64,000 bases of DNA from Burkholderiales bacterium (GTDB taxonomy: Bacteria; Pseudomonadota; Gammaproteobacteria; Burkholderiales; Burkholderiaceae_C). Location: contig CANHVY010000009.1 in the NCBI GenBank assembly GCA_947464185.1, positions 1-64,000 of the forward strand, in the 5' to 3' direction. Below, one piece after another: positions 39,437-46,858 of this stretch. The notes under the pieces were generated by a model. That model saw only the letters and a program-made list of their open reading frames with translations, did no database searches and was not told the DNA's origin. A program made the translations under genes and the position numbers. Each line of letters starts with the position of its first letter. Position 1 is the stretch's first letter.

Positions 39437-39511
39437 ATGTCCTCGGTCACACCCTCGCCAGTTGCCGTCCCGGGCCCTCAGGGCCGGGGAGCCTGGCCCT
39501 GGCGACGCTGA
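39437..39511 (+). CDS. trpL: trp leader peptide TrpL (predicted, leaderless)
   Basis: A 24-codon open frame ending in TGA at 39509-39511, 140 bases upstream of trpE. It begins MSSVTPSPVAV and ends GAWPWRR, with Trp codons 20 and 22 (39494-39496 and 39500-39502). Tryptophan is otherwise rare, so two Trp at the end of a small frame directly before trpE is the signature of an attenuator peptide. There is no Shine-Dalgarno sequence. The -10 TATATT lies 7 bases upstream, so the mRNA probably starts at AUG. This matches what is known of Sinorhizobium meliloti trpL, whose mRNA also starts at the AUG. The Trp codons lie inside competing RNA pairings. It is not detected by ordinary gene finders because of its size. 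Confidence 0.65.
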   Translation: MSSVTPSPVAVPGPQGRGAWPWRR

Positions 39512-39624
39512 ACGCGCCGACCTGGGACGCCTGACGGTGTCCTTGCGCATCGGCTGCTCCTGTCCCGCCAGGGCTGCGAAGTGGCCTGATTTCCCCACGC
39601 ACCCACGCTGCGCTTGTGCAGCCC
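39479..39624 (+). promoter_or_regulatory. Candidate trp attenuator with competing hairpins
   Basis: Segments that exclude one another are visible in the trpE leader. (a) CAGGGCC (39479-39485) pairs with GGCCCTG (39495-39501). (b) GCCCTGGCG (39496-39504, spanning the second Trp codon) pairs with CGCCAGGGC (39566-39574). (c) GGGCTGC (39571-39577) pairs with GCAGCCC (39618-39624). (d) A weak stem around 39569-39588 is followed by ATTTCC and might terminate. All of a, b and c are perfect. No classic U-run terminator is evident, so the outcome might be Rho-dependent termination or control of trpE translation. The rest of the 436-base hpf-trpE gap shows no other gene. Confidence 0.5.
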
Positions 39625-39651
39625 GTTGTGGTGCCTGCCAGGACTGAACCC

Positions 39652-41169
39652 GTGATCACCGAACTCGAATTCAAGAGCCTTGCCGCCGAAGGCTTCAACC
39701 GCATTCCCCTCATCGCCGAGGCCTTTGCCGACCTCGAAACCCCGCTGTCGCTGTACCTGAAGCTCGCCGGCGGCAGCCGCCACAGTTTCCTGCTGGAGTC
39801 GGTGGTGGGCGGCGAGCGCTTCGGGCGCTACTCCTTCATCGGGTTGCCGGCCCGCACGCTGCTGCGCGCCACGGGGCAGCGCAGCGAGATCGTCACCGAC
39901 GGCCGTGTGGTGGAGACGCACGAGGGCAACCCGCTGGACTTCATCGCCGAGGTCCAGGCCCGCTTCAAGCCGGCCCTGCGGCCGGGGCTGCCGCGGTTCT
40001 GTGGCGGCCTGGCCGGCTACTTCGGCTACGAGACCGTGCGCTTCATCGAGAAGAAGCTGGACGGCGTGCGCAAGCCGGGGGGCATCGGCACGCCCGACAT
40101 CCAGCTGCTGCAGACCGAGGAGCTGGCCGTCATCGACAACCTGTCCGGGCGCCTGTACCTCATCGTCTGGGCCGATCCGCGTACGCCCGACGCCTGGTTC
40201 AACGGCAAGAAGCGCCTGGCCGAGCTGATCGACAAGCTGCGCTTTTCCGTCACCGCCCCGCAGGTCAAGCGCGGGCCCAGCTACGCCGTGGAGCGCGAGT
40301 TCTCCAAGGCCGCGTTCGAGGCCGCAGTGGAGCGGGGCAAGGCCTACATCGCCGCGGGCGACTGCATGCAGATCGTGCTGGGCCAGCGCCTGAAGAAGCG
40401 CTACACCGAGAGCCCGCTGTCGCTGTACCGGGCACTGCGCTCGCTCAACCCCAGCCCCTACATGTACTACTACGACATGGGGGACTTCCAGATCGTGGGC
40501 TCCTCGCCTGAGATCCTGGTGCGCCAGGAGTTGGCGGCCACCATTCCCGGCGCGGCCAGCTCGGCCGGCGCGGGTGAGAAGCCCGGCCAGATCATCACCG
40601 TGCGGCCCATCGCCGGCACGCGTCCGCGCGGGGCCACGCCTGAGCAGGACAAGGCCCTGGAGGCCGAACTCCTGGCCGACCCCAAGGAGCGCGCCGAGCA
40701 CGTGATGCTGATCGACCTGGCGCGCAACGACATCGGCCGCATCGCCCAGACCGGCAGCGTCAAGGTCACCGAGGCCTTCGGTATCGAGCGCTACTCGCAT
40801 GTGATGCACATCGTCAGCAACGTCGAGGGCCGCTTGAAGCCCGGCCTGTCGGCGCTGGACGTGCTGCGCGCCAGCTTCCCGGCGGGCACGCTCAGCGGCG
40901 CGCCCAAGATCCGCGCCATGCAGATCATCGACGAGCTCGAGCCCGTGGAGCGCGGCATCTACGGCGGCGCCGTGGGCTACCTCAGCTTTGCCGGCGACAT
41001 GGACGTGGCCATCGCCATCCGCACCGGCGTGGTGAAGAACCAGACCCTGTACGTGCAGGCCGGCGCCGGCGTGGTGGCCGACTCGGTGCCTGAGCTCGAG
41101 TGGAAGGAAACCGAAGCCAAGGCGCGCGCGGTGCTGCGCGCGGCGGAGCTGGTGGAAGAGGGGTTCTGA
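39652..41169 (+). CDS. trpE: Anthranilate synthase component I
   Basis: Converts chorismate to anthranilate, the first step of tryptophan synthesis, with ammonia supplied by TrpG. 505 residues from GTG 39652 (ITELEFKSLAAEG), which has AGGA about 8 bases upstream; a GTG at 39616 is less likely. The N-terminal feedback-inhibition domain includes LLES (Trp site), and the chorismate-binding domain has the conserved motifs RPIAGTRPRG, DLARNDIGR, SNVEGRL and LSGAPKIRAMQIIDELE. trpG, trpD and trpC do not follow, unlike many Burkholderiales. Regulation by attenuation is predicted from the leader. Confidence 0.96.
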   Translation: MITELEFKSLAAEGFNRIPLIAEAFADLETPLSLYLKLAGGSRHSFLLESVVGGERFGRYSFIGLPARTLLRATGQRSEIVTDGRVVETHEGNPLDFIAEVQARFKPALRPGLPRFCGGLAGYFGYETVRFIEKKLDGVRKPGGIGTPDIQLLQTEELAVIDNLSGRLYLIVWADPRTPDAWFNGKKRLAELIDKLRFSVTAPQVKRGPSYAVEREFSKAAFEAAVERGKAYIAAGDCMQIVLGQRLKKRYTESPLSLYRALRSLNPSPYMYYYDMGDFQIVGSSPEILVRQELAATIPGAASSAGAGEKPGQIITVRPIAGTRPRGATPEQDKALEAELLADPKERAEHVMLIDLARNDIGRIAQTGSVKVTEAFGIERYSHVMHIVSNVEGRLKPGLSALDVLRASFPAGTLSGAPKIRAMQIIDELEPVERGIYGGAVGYLSFAGDMDVAIAIRTGVVKNQTLYVQAGAGVVADSVPELEWKETEAKARAVLRAAELVEEGF

Positions 41170-41281
41170 GTGCCCCCAGGGTCCGAGAGGTGCCCGGCCC
41201 GGCCCCCCGCGGGGGCGAAAGAGAACTTGGGGCGGCCCGGCGTTTTCTTGAGAGCGTTGAAGCCGGGTTGGGCGGCGTCCT

Positions 41282-41467
41282 TCAAGCCGCTCTGATCCAG
41301 TTCTCCGTCAGCAACCCCGGCACCCTCTCGAACTCGCCGAGGTTGTTGGTCACGAGCGCGAGCCCTTCGCTGCGAGCATGGGCGGCGATGTGCAGGTCGT
41401 TGACGCCAATCGGCCGGCGCTTGATAACGTAGACGACGAAGTGGGTGTCGAGCAGGTACTTCAGCAT
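41282..41467 (-). pseudogene. VapC-type PIN-domain toxin with internal deletion
   Basis: A 61-residue remnant. It starts as a normal VapC (MLKYLLDTHFVVYVIKRRP) and jumps directly to the normal C-terminal third (IGVNDLHIAAHARSEGLAL, VTNNLGEFERVPGLLTENW). Family members have about 130 residues, so about 70 central residues, including the second catalytic Glu, are missing in frame. First-strand Asp (LDT) and the C-terminal Asp (NDLH) and TNN remain. It has probably lost RNase activity, although it could still bind VapB. Located 13 bases after vapB on the same strand. Confidence 0.8.
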
Positions 41468-41480
41468 CGCATGCACCCTG

Positions 41481-41714
41481 TCAGAGGGCTTCGCGTGCAG
41501 GCTGTTGCTGAGAGGCGCGCTCCGCCAAGAAGTCCTCGGACGCCTTCGGCCCGTTCAGAAAGAACTCGTCCCAGGTGTGACCCACTCGCGAGATGATGCG
41601 GTCCACGCTGCGGGCGCGCACCTGGACCTTCTTCACGCCTTCTGGCAGCCGCACATCAGCCGGTAGACGGACTGCCTGGGAGCGGTTGATCGTGAAGACG
41701 GAGGTGATGCTCAT
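41481..41714 (-). CDS. vapB: VapB-type antitoxin
   Basis: 77-residue antitoxin. The N-terminal AbrB/SpoVT-like swapped-hairpin DNA-binding domain (TSVFTINRSQAVRLPADVRLP) is followed by a C-terminal toxin-neutralising tail (WDEFFLNGPKASEDFLAER). Start ATG 41714; the frame continues 22 codons upstream through its own promoter region. It appears intact although its toxin is deleted. VapB usually represses its own operon; two exact 10-base direct repeats lie 19 bases upstream. Confidence 0.85.
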   Translation of the reverse strand: MSITSVFTINRSQAVRLPADVRLPEGVKKVQVRARSVDRIISRVGHTWDEFFLNGPKASEDFLAERASQQQPAREAL

Positions 41715-41732
41715 GGGCAAACTTCTGCTGGA

Positions 41733-41755
41733 ATATGGCGGGAGCATATGGCGGG
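41733..41755. promoter_or_regulatory. Direct repeats upstream of vapB (candidate operator)
   Basis: ATATGGCGGG occurs at 41733-41742 and again at 41746-41755, 13 bases apart, in the expected promoter of vapB. Paired repeats next to a vapB start are typical VapB autoregulation sites; this is inferred from position. Confidence 0.5.
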
Positions 41756-41937
41756 CGCGAAATCGGGTGGACTGGTTCACTTTGAACTGGGTGAAGGCAG
41801 CGCCGAGGCCTGAGGGATGTCCCGCTCGGGCTGTTCAGGCTCGTGCCTGCCCTTCGTAACATCGCCTCTCGCGCATCACCCATGGTCCATGGGCGAGTTG
41901 CATCCTACTAAGGCTCCCGGTGTTGGCCGGATCGATC

Positions 41938-42876
41938 ATGAACTCATTTGCCTTTCTCTCCCAAAACACCTTCCTGAAGGTGCCACCGGCCAACGTCGAA
42001 ACGCCGTTTGCCATCGCCGGCATCGCCTGGGACGGTGCCGTCACGAACCGGCCGGGTGCCCGCTTCGGCCCGCGCGCGATCCGAGAAGCCAGCCACATGT
42101 TCTGCGACGCGCTGCATCCGCACTTCGATGTGTCGCCCGTGGGCTTGCTGGGTGATGCCGGCGATCTGCCATTGCACAACACCAGCCTGGAGGGTATGAG
42201 AGCCGCGGTGGCGCCGCACGTCGCCAGGTTGATTCGCGACCACCACGTGTGTTGGCTGGGTGGCGATCACTCCGTGACGCTTGGCCTTCTGCGCGCCTAT
42301 CGCGAGGACCTGGGCAGGCCGCTGGCAGTCGTCCACTTCGACGCGCACTGCGACACCTGGTCCACCCACTTCGACGAACCCAGCGGACATGGCACCTGGG
42401 TCTACGAGGCCCTGCAGGAAGGACTGGTGATCGATGCTTGCTTCACGCAGATCGGCATCCGGTCCTCCGCCAGCCGAGAAGAGCGTGAATTCGTGTCCGA
42501 CCGCGGCGGCCAGGTGTTCCCCGCACGCGTGCTGCGGGGGTTGGAGAGCCCACACCAGCTGGCCGGCGTCATCGGTGCGATTCGCCAGCGCCTGGCCGCA
42601 CATGGCAACCCGCCCGTGTACTTGAGCCTGGATATCGACTGCCTGGACCCGGCCTTCGCCCCCGGCACCGGCACGCCCGAGCCGGGCGGTCTCAGCACCA
42701 ACCAGGTGCTCACCCTGCTGGAAGAGTTGGCTGACCTGCCGTTCGTCGGCATGGACTGCGTGGAGGTCTCACCCCCTTACGATCATGCCGAACTCACCAG
42801 CCAAGCGGCAGCGGCGTTCGTGTGGACCTATCTGTGCGGGCGTATCGCGGCACCTGCACAACCCTCCAGCCGTTGA
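41938..42876 (+). CDS. Agmatinase/arginase-family ureohydrolase
   Basis: Binuclear-manganese hydrolase that removes urea from a guanidino compound (agmatine, guanidinobutyrate or similar). Metal ligands are His111 (GGDHS), Asp135, His137 and Asp139 (FDAHCD), and the two Asp of SLDIDCLDPAF. 312 residues from ATG 41938. The N-terminus (PFAIAGIAWDGAVTNRPGARFGPRAIR) is of agmatinase type. It lies alone on the forward strand, facing the convergent MBL-hydrolase gene, and is close to a glutamine-synthetase-like and a PuuB-like gene, which suggests it feeds an amine to that pathway. Specificity is not decidable from motifs. Confidence 0.87.
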   Translation: MNSFAFLSQNTFLKVPPANVETPFAIAGIAWDGAVTNRPGARFGPRAIREASHMFCDALHPHFDVSPVGLLGDAGDLPLHNTSLEGMRAAVAPHVARLIRDHHVCWLGGDHSVTLGLLRAYREDLGRPLAVVHFDAHCDTWSTHFDEPSGHGTWVYEALQEGLVIDACFTQIGIRSSASREEREFVSDRGGQVFPARVLRGLESPHQLAGVIGAIRQRLAAHGNPPVYLSLDIDCLDPAFAPGTGTPEPGGLSTNQVLTLLEELADLPFVGMDCVEVSPPYDHAELTSQAAAAFVWTYLCGRIAAPAQPSSR

Positions 42877-42934
42877 CCCACCTCCCGCGCCGCGGTCAGC
42901 CAATCAACCAGCGTGCGGTACAGGGTTCGGACGG

Positions 42935-43690
42935 TCATTCCAGTCCGGGGCAGCCGGACTCGCGCCGGCCGGCGAGGTAGTCGATGATCAGTGCCTGCAT
43001 CCGTTGGGTGTCGAAGGAGTGGTAGTGGCCCGGGTGCACCAGCCTTGGCGCCAGGCGCGCCAGCCGCTCCATGCTGGTGGCGTACTCCTCGGGCACGCAG
43101 CCCAGGGCCTTGTCGATCAGTTCGCCGTCGTACACCACGTCGCCTGAGTACAGCGTGTCCTGCGCGCGGTCGAAGAGGGCGATGGAGCCAGGCGAGTGGC
43201 CGGGAAGGTGCAGCACCTCGAGCGCGCGGTCGCCCAGGTCGATGACGTCGCCTTCGTTCAACGCACGCTGCACCACGCAGGGACGGAATCGGTAGTTCGC
43301 TGCGCTGAAACCGGGGTAGGGCAGTTCGCTGAAGTAGGCGTCGACATTGAAGCCTTGCTCGGGCCGGGCCAGCGCCGCAGTGGCGTCGCCGCGGCGCATC
43401 AGATCGATCTCGTGGCAATGCAGGCAGGTGGACTTGAAGTCGGCCAGGCCGCCGGCATGGTCGAAGTGCGCGTGCGTGCAGACCACGGTCAGCGGCTTGT
43501 CCAGCATCGGGGCCAGGTAGCGAGCGAGGTCAGACACACCCAGGCCCGTGTCGATCAAGAGATGCGCGTCGCGTCCGCTCAGCAGCCAGAGGTTGGCCCG
43601 CGCGATGGGGTCGAAGTGCTTTTCGGTGATGCGGATCAGCTCAGGTGCCACTTGCTCGCGCTGGAACCAGTCCATGGCCACCGGCTTCAT
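42935..43690 (-). CDS. MBL-fold metallohydrolase
   Basis: 251-residue metallo-beta-lactamase-fold protein with the zinc motif His73-x-His75-x-Asp77-His78 (THAHFDHAGG), a later HLPGHSPGS His, the bridging Asp (LYSGDVVYDG) and a C-terminal His (VHPGHYHSF). This is a glyoxalase-II or thioesterase/lactonase-like arrangement. No signal peptide. ATG 43690 overlaps the stop of the upstream dehalogenase-like gene by 4 bases, so the two are translated together. Substrate unknown; hydrolysis of a thioester, lactone or ester in the local catabolic pathway is plausible. Confidence 0.85.
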   Translation of the reverse strand: MKPVAMDWFQREQVAPELIRITEKHFDPIARANLWLLSGRDAHLLIDTGLGVSDLARYLAPMLDKPLTVVCTHAHFDHAGGLADFKSTCLHCHEIDLMRRGDATAALARPEQGFNVDAYFSELPYPGFSAANYRFRPCVVQRALNEGDVIDLGDRALEVLHLPGHSPGSIALFDRAQDTLYSGDVVYDGELIDKALGCVPEEYATSMERLARLAPRLVHPGHYHSFDTQRMQALIIDYLAGRRESGCPGLE

Positions 43691-44619
43691 GCGTGGGCTT
43701 CGTCGGGGGAAAGGAAGGGCGATATGCGCGCCAGAAGCAGTTCGGGCACCTCTTCTGCGATGTAGTGCCCACACGCAAGCGGTTCGCCCTGCACGTTGCT
43801 GGCGACGCGCTGCCACTCCGTCATTGGCTCAAAGCAGGTGTGCACCACGCCCTGAGCCCCCCACAGCACGAGCGTGGGCGTGGCCATGCGACGCCCGGCC
43901 TCGCGGTCGGCGCGGTCGTGGTCCAGGTCGACCCCGGCCGCGGCGCGGTAGTCCTCGCAGATGCCGTGCGCGGTTCCGGGCAGGGCGGCCGCTCGTTCGT
44001 AGGCCGCCAGCGCTGCGGGCGTGAAGGGCGCCAGGCCCGCGCTGCGCCGGCCGATCACCTCGCGCACATAGGCCGCTGGGTCGGCCTGGATCAAGCGCTC
44101 GGGCAGCGGCGCCGGCTGGATCAGCAGGAACCAGTGCCAATAGGCCGTGGCAAAGGCCTGCGTGGTCCGCTCATACATCGCCAGCGTCGGTGCCACGTCC
44201 AGCAGCACCATGCGGCCGACCCGCTCCGGGTGGTCCACCGCCAGCCGGTGGGCCACGCGGGCGCCGCGGTCGTGCGCCAGCACGTCGAAGCGCGCAAAGC
44301 CCAGGGCCTGCATCAATGCCACCTGGTCACGTGCCAGTGTGCGCTTGGCGTAGTTCGAATGGTCGGGCAGGCCAGTCGGCTTGGACGAGTCGCCGTAGCC
44401 GCGCAGGTCGGCCAGCACCAGCGTGTGCCGACGCGCCAGTGCGGGGGCCACCTTGTGCCACATCGCGCGTGTCTGCGGATGGCCGTGCAGCAGCAACAGC
44501 GGCGGTCCGCTGCCGCCCACCAAAGCGTCGATTTCCACGCCATCGTCCACGGCGACGCGGCGGGCGCTCACCCTCTCGAAAAGGGCCTGGTCGTGGGGCG
44601 CAAGCGCGTGCGGGGTCAT
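43687..44619 (-). CDS. Haloacetate (fluoroacetate) dehalogenase-like alpha/beta hydrolase
   Basis: 310 residues with every residue known to matter in fluoroacetate dehalogenase (FAcD of Rhodopseudomonas palustris) in the expected spacing. Nucleophile Asp117 with Arg118 and Arg121 (AHDRGAR) correspond to Asp110, Arg111, Arg114. Asp141 corresponds to Asp134. The halide pocket His162, Trp163 and Tyr224 corresponds to His155, Trp156, Tyr219. Catalytic His285 (CGHYI) corresponds to His280. HGHPQT (45-50) forms the oxyanion region. It could act on haloacids or have been recruited for another ester. Start ATG 44619 overlaps the DUF2817 gene stop by 4 bases. Confidence 0.82.
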   Translation of the reverse strand: MTPHALAPHDQALFERVSARRVAVDDGVEIDALVGGSGPPLLLLHGHPQTRAMWHKVAPALARRHTLVLADLRGYGDSSKPTGLPDHSNYAKRTLARDQVALMQALGFARFDVLAHDRGARVAHRLAVDHPERVGRMVLLDVAPTLAMYERTTQAFATAYWHWFLLIQPAPLPERLIQADPAAYVREVIGRRSAGLAPFTPAALAAYERAAALPGTAHGICEDYRAAAGVDLDHDRADREAGRRMATPTLVLWGAQGVVHTCFEPMTEWQRVASNVQGEPLACGHYIAEEVPELLLARISPFLSPDEAHA

Positions 44620-45719
44620 CCGGCTTCGGTCACCAAGGCGTCGCGTCCGCGCTGGCACAGCGCCACCCCTTTGCGCAGGACGGAAGCGCGCCACATGAGG
44701 TCCGACGGGATGAAGGCTTCGCGGTACTCCGCTGCCGCCCGTTCGAAGGCGTCGCTCACCGTGCATTGGCGCCGCATCCACGCCAGCGCCAGATGCGCGC
44801 GCTGCATGCGCCGTCGTTCATGGGTGCCGAACTCGATGACCACGGGCGACATCGCACAGCCGGACATCATGGCGCTCAGCGCGTCGATCATCAGCCCCTG
44901 GTATGTCGCGAACGCGTTGTGGGTGGCCCCTTTGCCGTTGAAGGCCTCCTCACCCCAGATCTCAAGCGCGCGCTGCCGGCCCCAAGAGCCCGGCGCGTCG
45001 AAGTTGAAGAAGAAGGGCAGGCCATACGGGCCGATGCCGGTGTGCAGATCCACCCACACGCAGCGGCGGGCCGGGCCCAGTGCCTGGGGCACGCACCGCG
45101 CCAACGCCCGGTTCGACCACTCGGGTTGCCGTCCTCCATAGAAGAGGCCTTCCGGGCTTTGGTACTGGCCGCCATTGAATGCGTCCGAGAAGGCCTGCTC
45201 ACCCGCCCGCTCGCGGTAGGCATCCATGACGGCAAAGGCGCGGTCGATGTCGGCTTCGTCCCAGCGCTCCAGCATCAGGTGCGGGTGCAGTTCCGCGTAA
45301 CCGGCGTGGGGCGCCGGCGTCGACGCGAAGTCGATGAAGTTCCGGTTCAGGTCGACGTTGTTCTCGGTCACGCGCTGGCCATGGGCAAAGCCCCAGGGGT
45401 TGATGGCGTGCACCAGCACCACGGCCGTGCCGGCGGGCAGCTCACCGGGCCCACCAGCGTTCATCCAGGCCGTCTGCACCGCGGACCCGGCATAGCCTTC
45501 GATGCCGTGCGTGCCGCACGACACGACGAAGGCGCTGCCGGCCTTCGGGTCGCCGAAGCGTGCCACGTCCAGCCACAGGGGTTCGCCCCGCGGGCCGGCG
45601 TCGGGGTGCTGCAGGCTCGACACCTGTCCGTCACACGCTGCCACGGCCCCCAGCCAGGCGCTGCGGGCTTCCGAGTAGGTTCCGGCAAAGCCGTCGATGT
45701 CGTTCGGCAAGGTGCTCAT
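44616..45719 (-). CDS. DUF2817 (M14-like) metallopeptidase
   Basis: 367-residue protein of the DUF2817 family, related to M14 carboxypeptidases. Zinc ligands His71 and Glu74 (GTHGIEGY), substrate Arg126 in the NVDLNRNFIDF motif, third ligand His226 (VDLHTGIG) and C-terminal catalytic Glu in IEFGTHE. Without a signal peptide it should be cytoplasmic. First of a three-gene run with the dehalogenase-like and MBL genes, all joined by 4-base overlaps. It may cleave an amide or C-terminal amino acid from the imported substrate. The family is poorly characterised. Confidence 0.85.
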   Translation of the reverse strand: MSTLPNDIDGFAGTYSEARSAWLGAVAACDGQVSSLQHPDAGPRGEPLWLDVARFGDPKAGSAFVVSCGTHGIEGYAGSAVQTAWMNAGGPGELPAGTAVVLVHAINPWGFAHGQRVTENNVDLNRNFIDFASTPAPHAGYAELHPHLMLERWDEADIDRAFAVMDAYRERAGEQAFSDAFNGGQYQSPEGLFYGGRQPEWSNRALARCVPQALGPARRCVWVDLHTGIGPYGLPFFFNFDAPGSWGRQRALEIWGEEAFNGKGATHNAFATYQGLMIDALSAMMSGCAMSPVVIEFGTHERRRMQRAHLALAWMRRQCTVSDAFERAAAEYREAFIPSDLMWRASVLRKGVALCQRGRDALVTEAG

Positions 45720-45775
45720 GCTGCTGGGAATGCTAGGAGCGCCGCTGCGGGTCGACCATGTCCGTCAAGGCATAA

Positions 45776-45800
45776 GGACTGACCCTGAGGTAGTCAGTCC
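45776..45800 (-). terminator. Hairpin after the LuxR-type regulator gene
   Basis: GGACTGAC (45776-45783) and GTCAGTCC (45793-45800) form a perfect 8-bp stem with a 9-base loop. The regulator stop codon lies inside it. On the minus strand it is followed by TTATG, only a short U-run. It probably separates the regulator from the DUF2817 operon. Confidence 0.5.
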
Positions 45801-46708
45801 GATTCGCGCGGCGACGGTCCTTGGCAGCGCACCAGCGGGTCCTCGCCACTGTCGGGGTCGGCGAAGGGAATGCACTGGATGAACAGTGAGAACAACTCGG
45901 CCTGGGACCCCGTCTCCAACTTGCGGTGGATGCTCTTGCGCTGGTTGCGGACAGTGCCTTCGGCGGAGTGCAGACGCTCCGCAGTCTGCTCCGACGAGTA
46001 ACCGCTGAGCATGTAGAAGACCACCTCGCGCTCGCGCTTCGTGAGCAGAGAGGCGCCGAAGTTCAGCATCGTGGCTTGCACCTTGCGGTGAACCAGTCGG
46101 TCAGCTTCATCGGGCTTGGGCGGTGCCGCCAACTGGTGATGTCGCTTCATCAGCGCGAACAGCAAGGGCAGGATGTGCTGGACCAACGCGACGTCGGCGT
46201 CACCGAATGGCGGCGTGCCCTCCTCGCGCCCGAGGCAGAAGGCGATGGCGCTGCCCCCGTCGATGCGCCACAGCACGTCGACGGTGTCGACCAGGTGCGT
46301 GTTGCGGAAGAAGCATCGGTAGAACTCGCTGTCGTAGAAGTCGCCCGGCAGGTATGACGCCATGGGGTAGGCGCCATCGGCCTGGCCACGCTGGAACATC
46401 TGGTAGACCGGATCAAGTACATAGGGCCCGTCGAGGTAGGCCGTGTCGCGCGCACCGCGGCGCACTGCGGCTTCGGCCTTCACGGCCAGGTAGCGGGGCC
46501 GCTCATCGACCGAATAGAGGAAAGCCACGCTGGCGTCCGCATCGATCAGCGATGCCAGAAACGCCACCGCAGCGGGATAGAACCCCGCCAGGCCGACCTG
46601 GGCCGCCAGCGCGCTGAGCTGCACCACGCCCTCGGTGTCCAGCGCCAGCGCGAAACGGGTCTTGCGGTTGGAGACAAGCTTCTGGGCGGAAGCGTGCGGC
46701 TTGGGCAT
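45794..46708 (-). CDS. LuxR-type transcriptional regulator
   Basis: 304 residues from ATG 46708 (MPKPHASAQ). The C-terminal LuxR helix-turn-helix spans about 222-275 (LTKREREVVFYMLSGYSSEQ, EGTVRNQRKSIHRKL). The N-terminal two thirds (a possible ligand-binding or GAF-like domain with a conserved D-rich centre) is not recognised. An upstream TTG at 46750 would add 14 residues, but it would overlap a perfect palindrome that looks like an operator. The gene is divergent from the TonB-dependent receptor gene and so is the best candidate regulator for the catabolic cluster on both sides. Confidence 0.82.
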   Translation of the reverse strand: MPKPHASAQKLVSNRKTRFALALDTEGVVQLSALAAQVGLAGFYPAAVAFLASLIDADASVAFLYSVDERPRYLAVKAEAAVRRGARDTAYLDGPYVLDPVYQMFQRGQADGAYPMASYLPGDFYDSEFYRCFFRNTHLVDTVDVLWRIDGGSAIAFCLGREEGTPPFGDADVALVQHILPLLFALMKRHHQLAAPPKPDEADRLVHRKVQATMLNFGASLLTKREREVVFYMLSGYSSEQTAERLHSAEGTVRNQRKSIHRKLETGSQAELFSLFIQCIPFADPDSGEDPLVRCQGPSPRESD

Positions 46709-46736
46709 TCGGCAGTCTGGCTGAGTGCGATGGTGC

Positions 46737-46748
46737 GGGACATGTCCC
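46737..46748. promoter_or_regulatory. Palindrome in the divergent regulator/receptor promoter
   Basis: GGGACATGTCCC is a perfect 12-base palindrome 29 bases upstream of the regulator start and 111 bases upstream of the receptor start. A second imperfect dyad, CCCAAGTGGG (46746-46755), overlaps it. Likely operator for the LuxR-type regulator, by position only. Confidence 0.45.
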
Positions 46749-46858
46749 AAGTGGGCTATTCAAGTCCCGTCGTGCGCTGGCTACCATGAAAGAGTGAATC
46801 GACGATGACGGTTTCGTCGCGCTGGACGCTTTGTCTTTGTAACAGCATGGAGAGCCGC

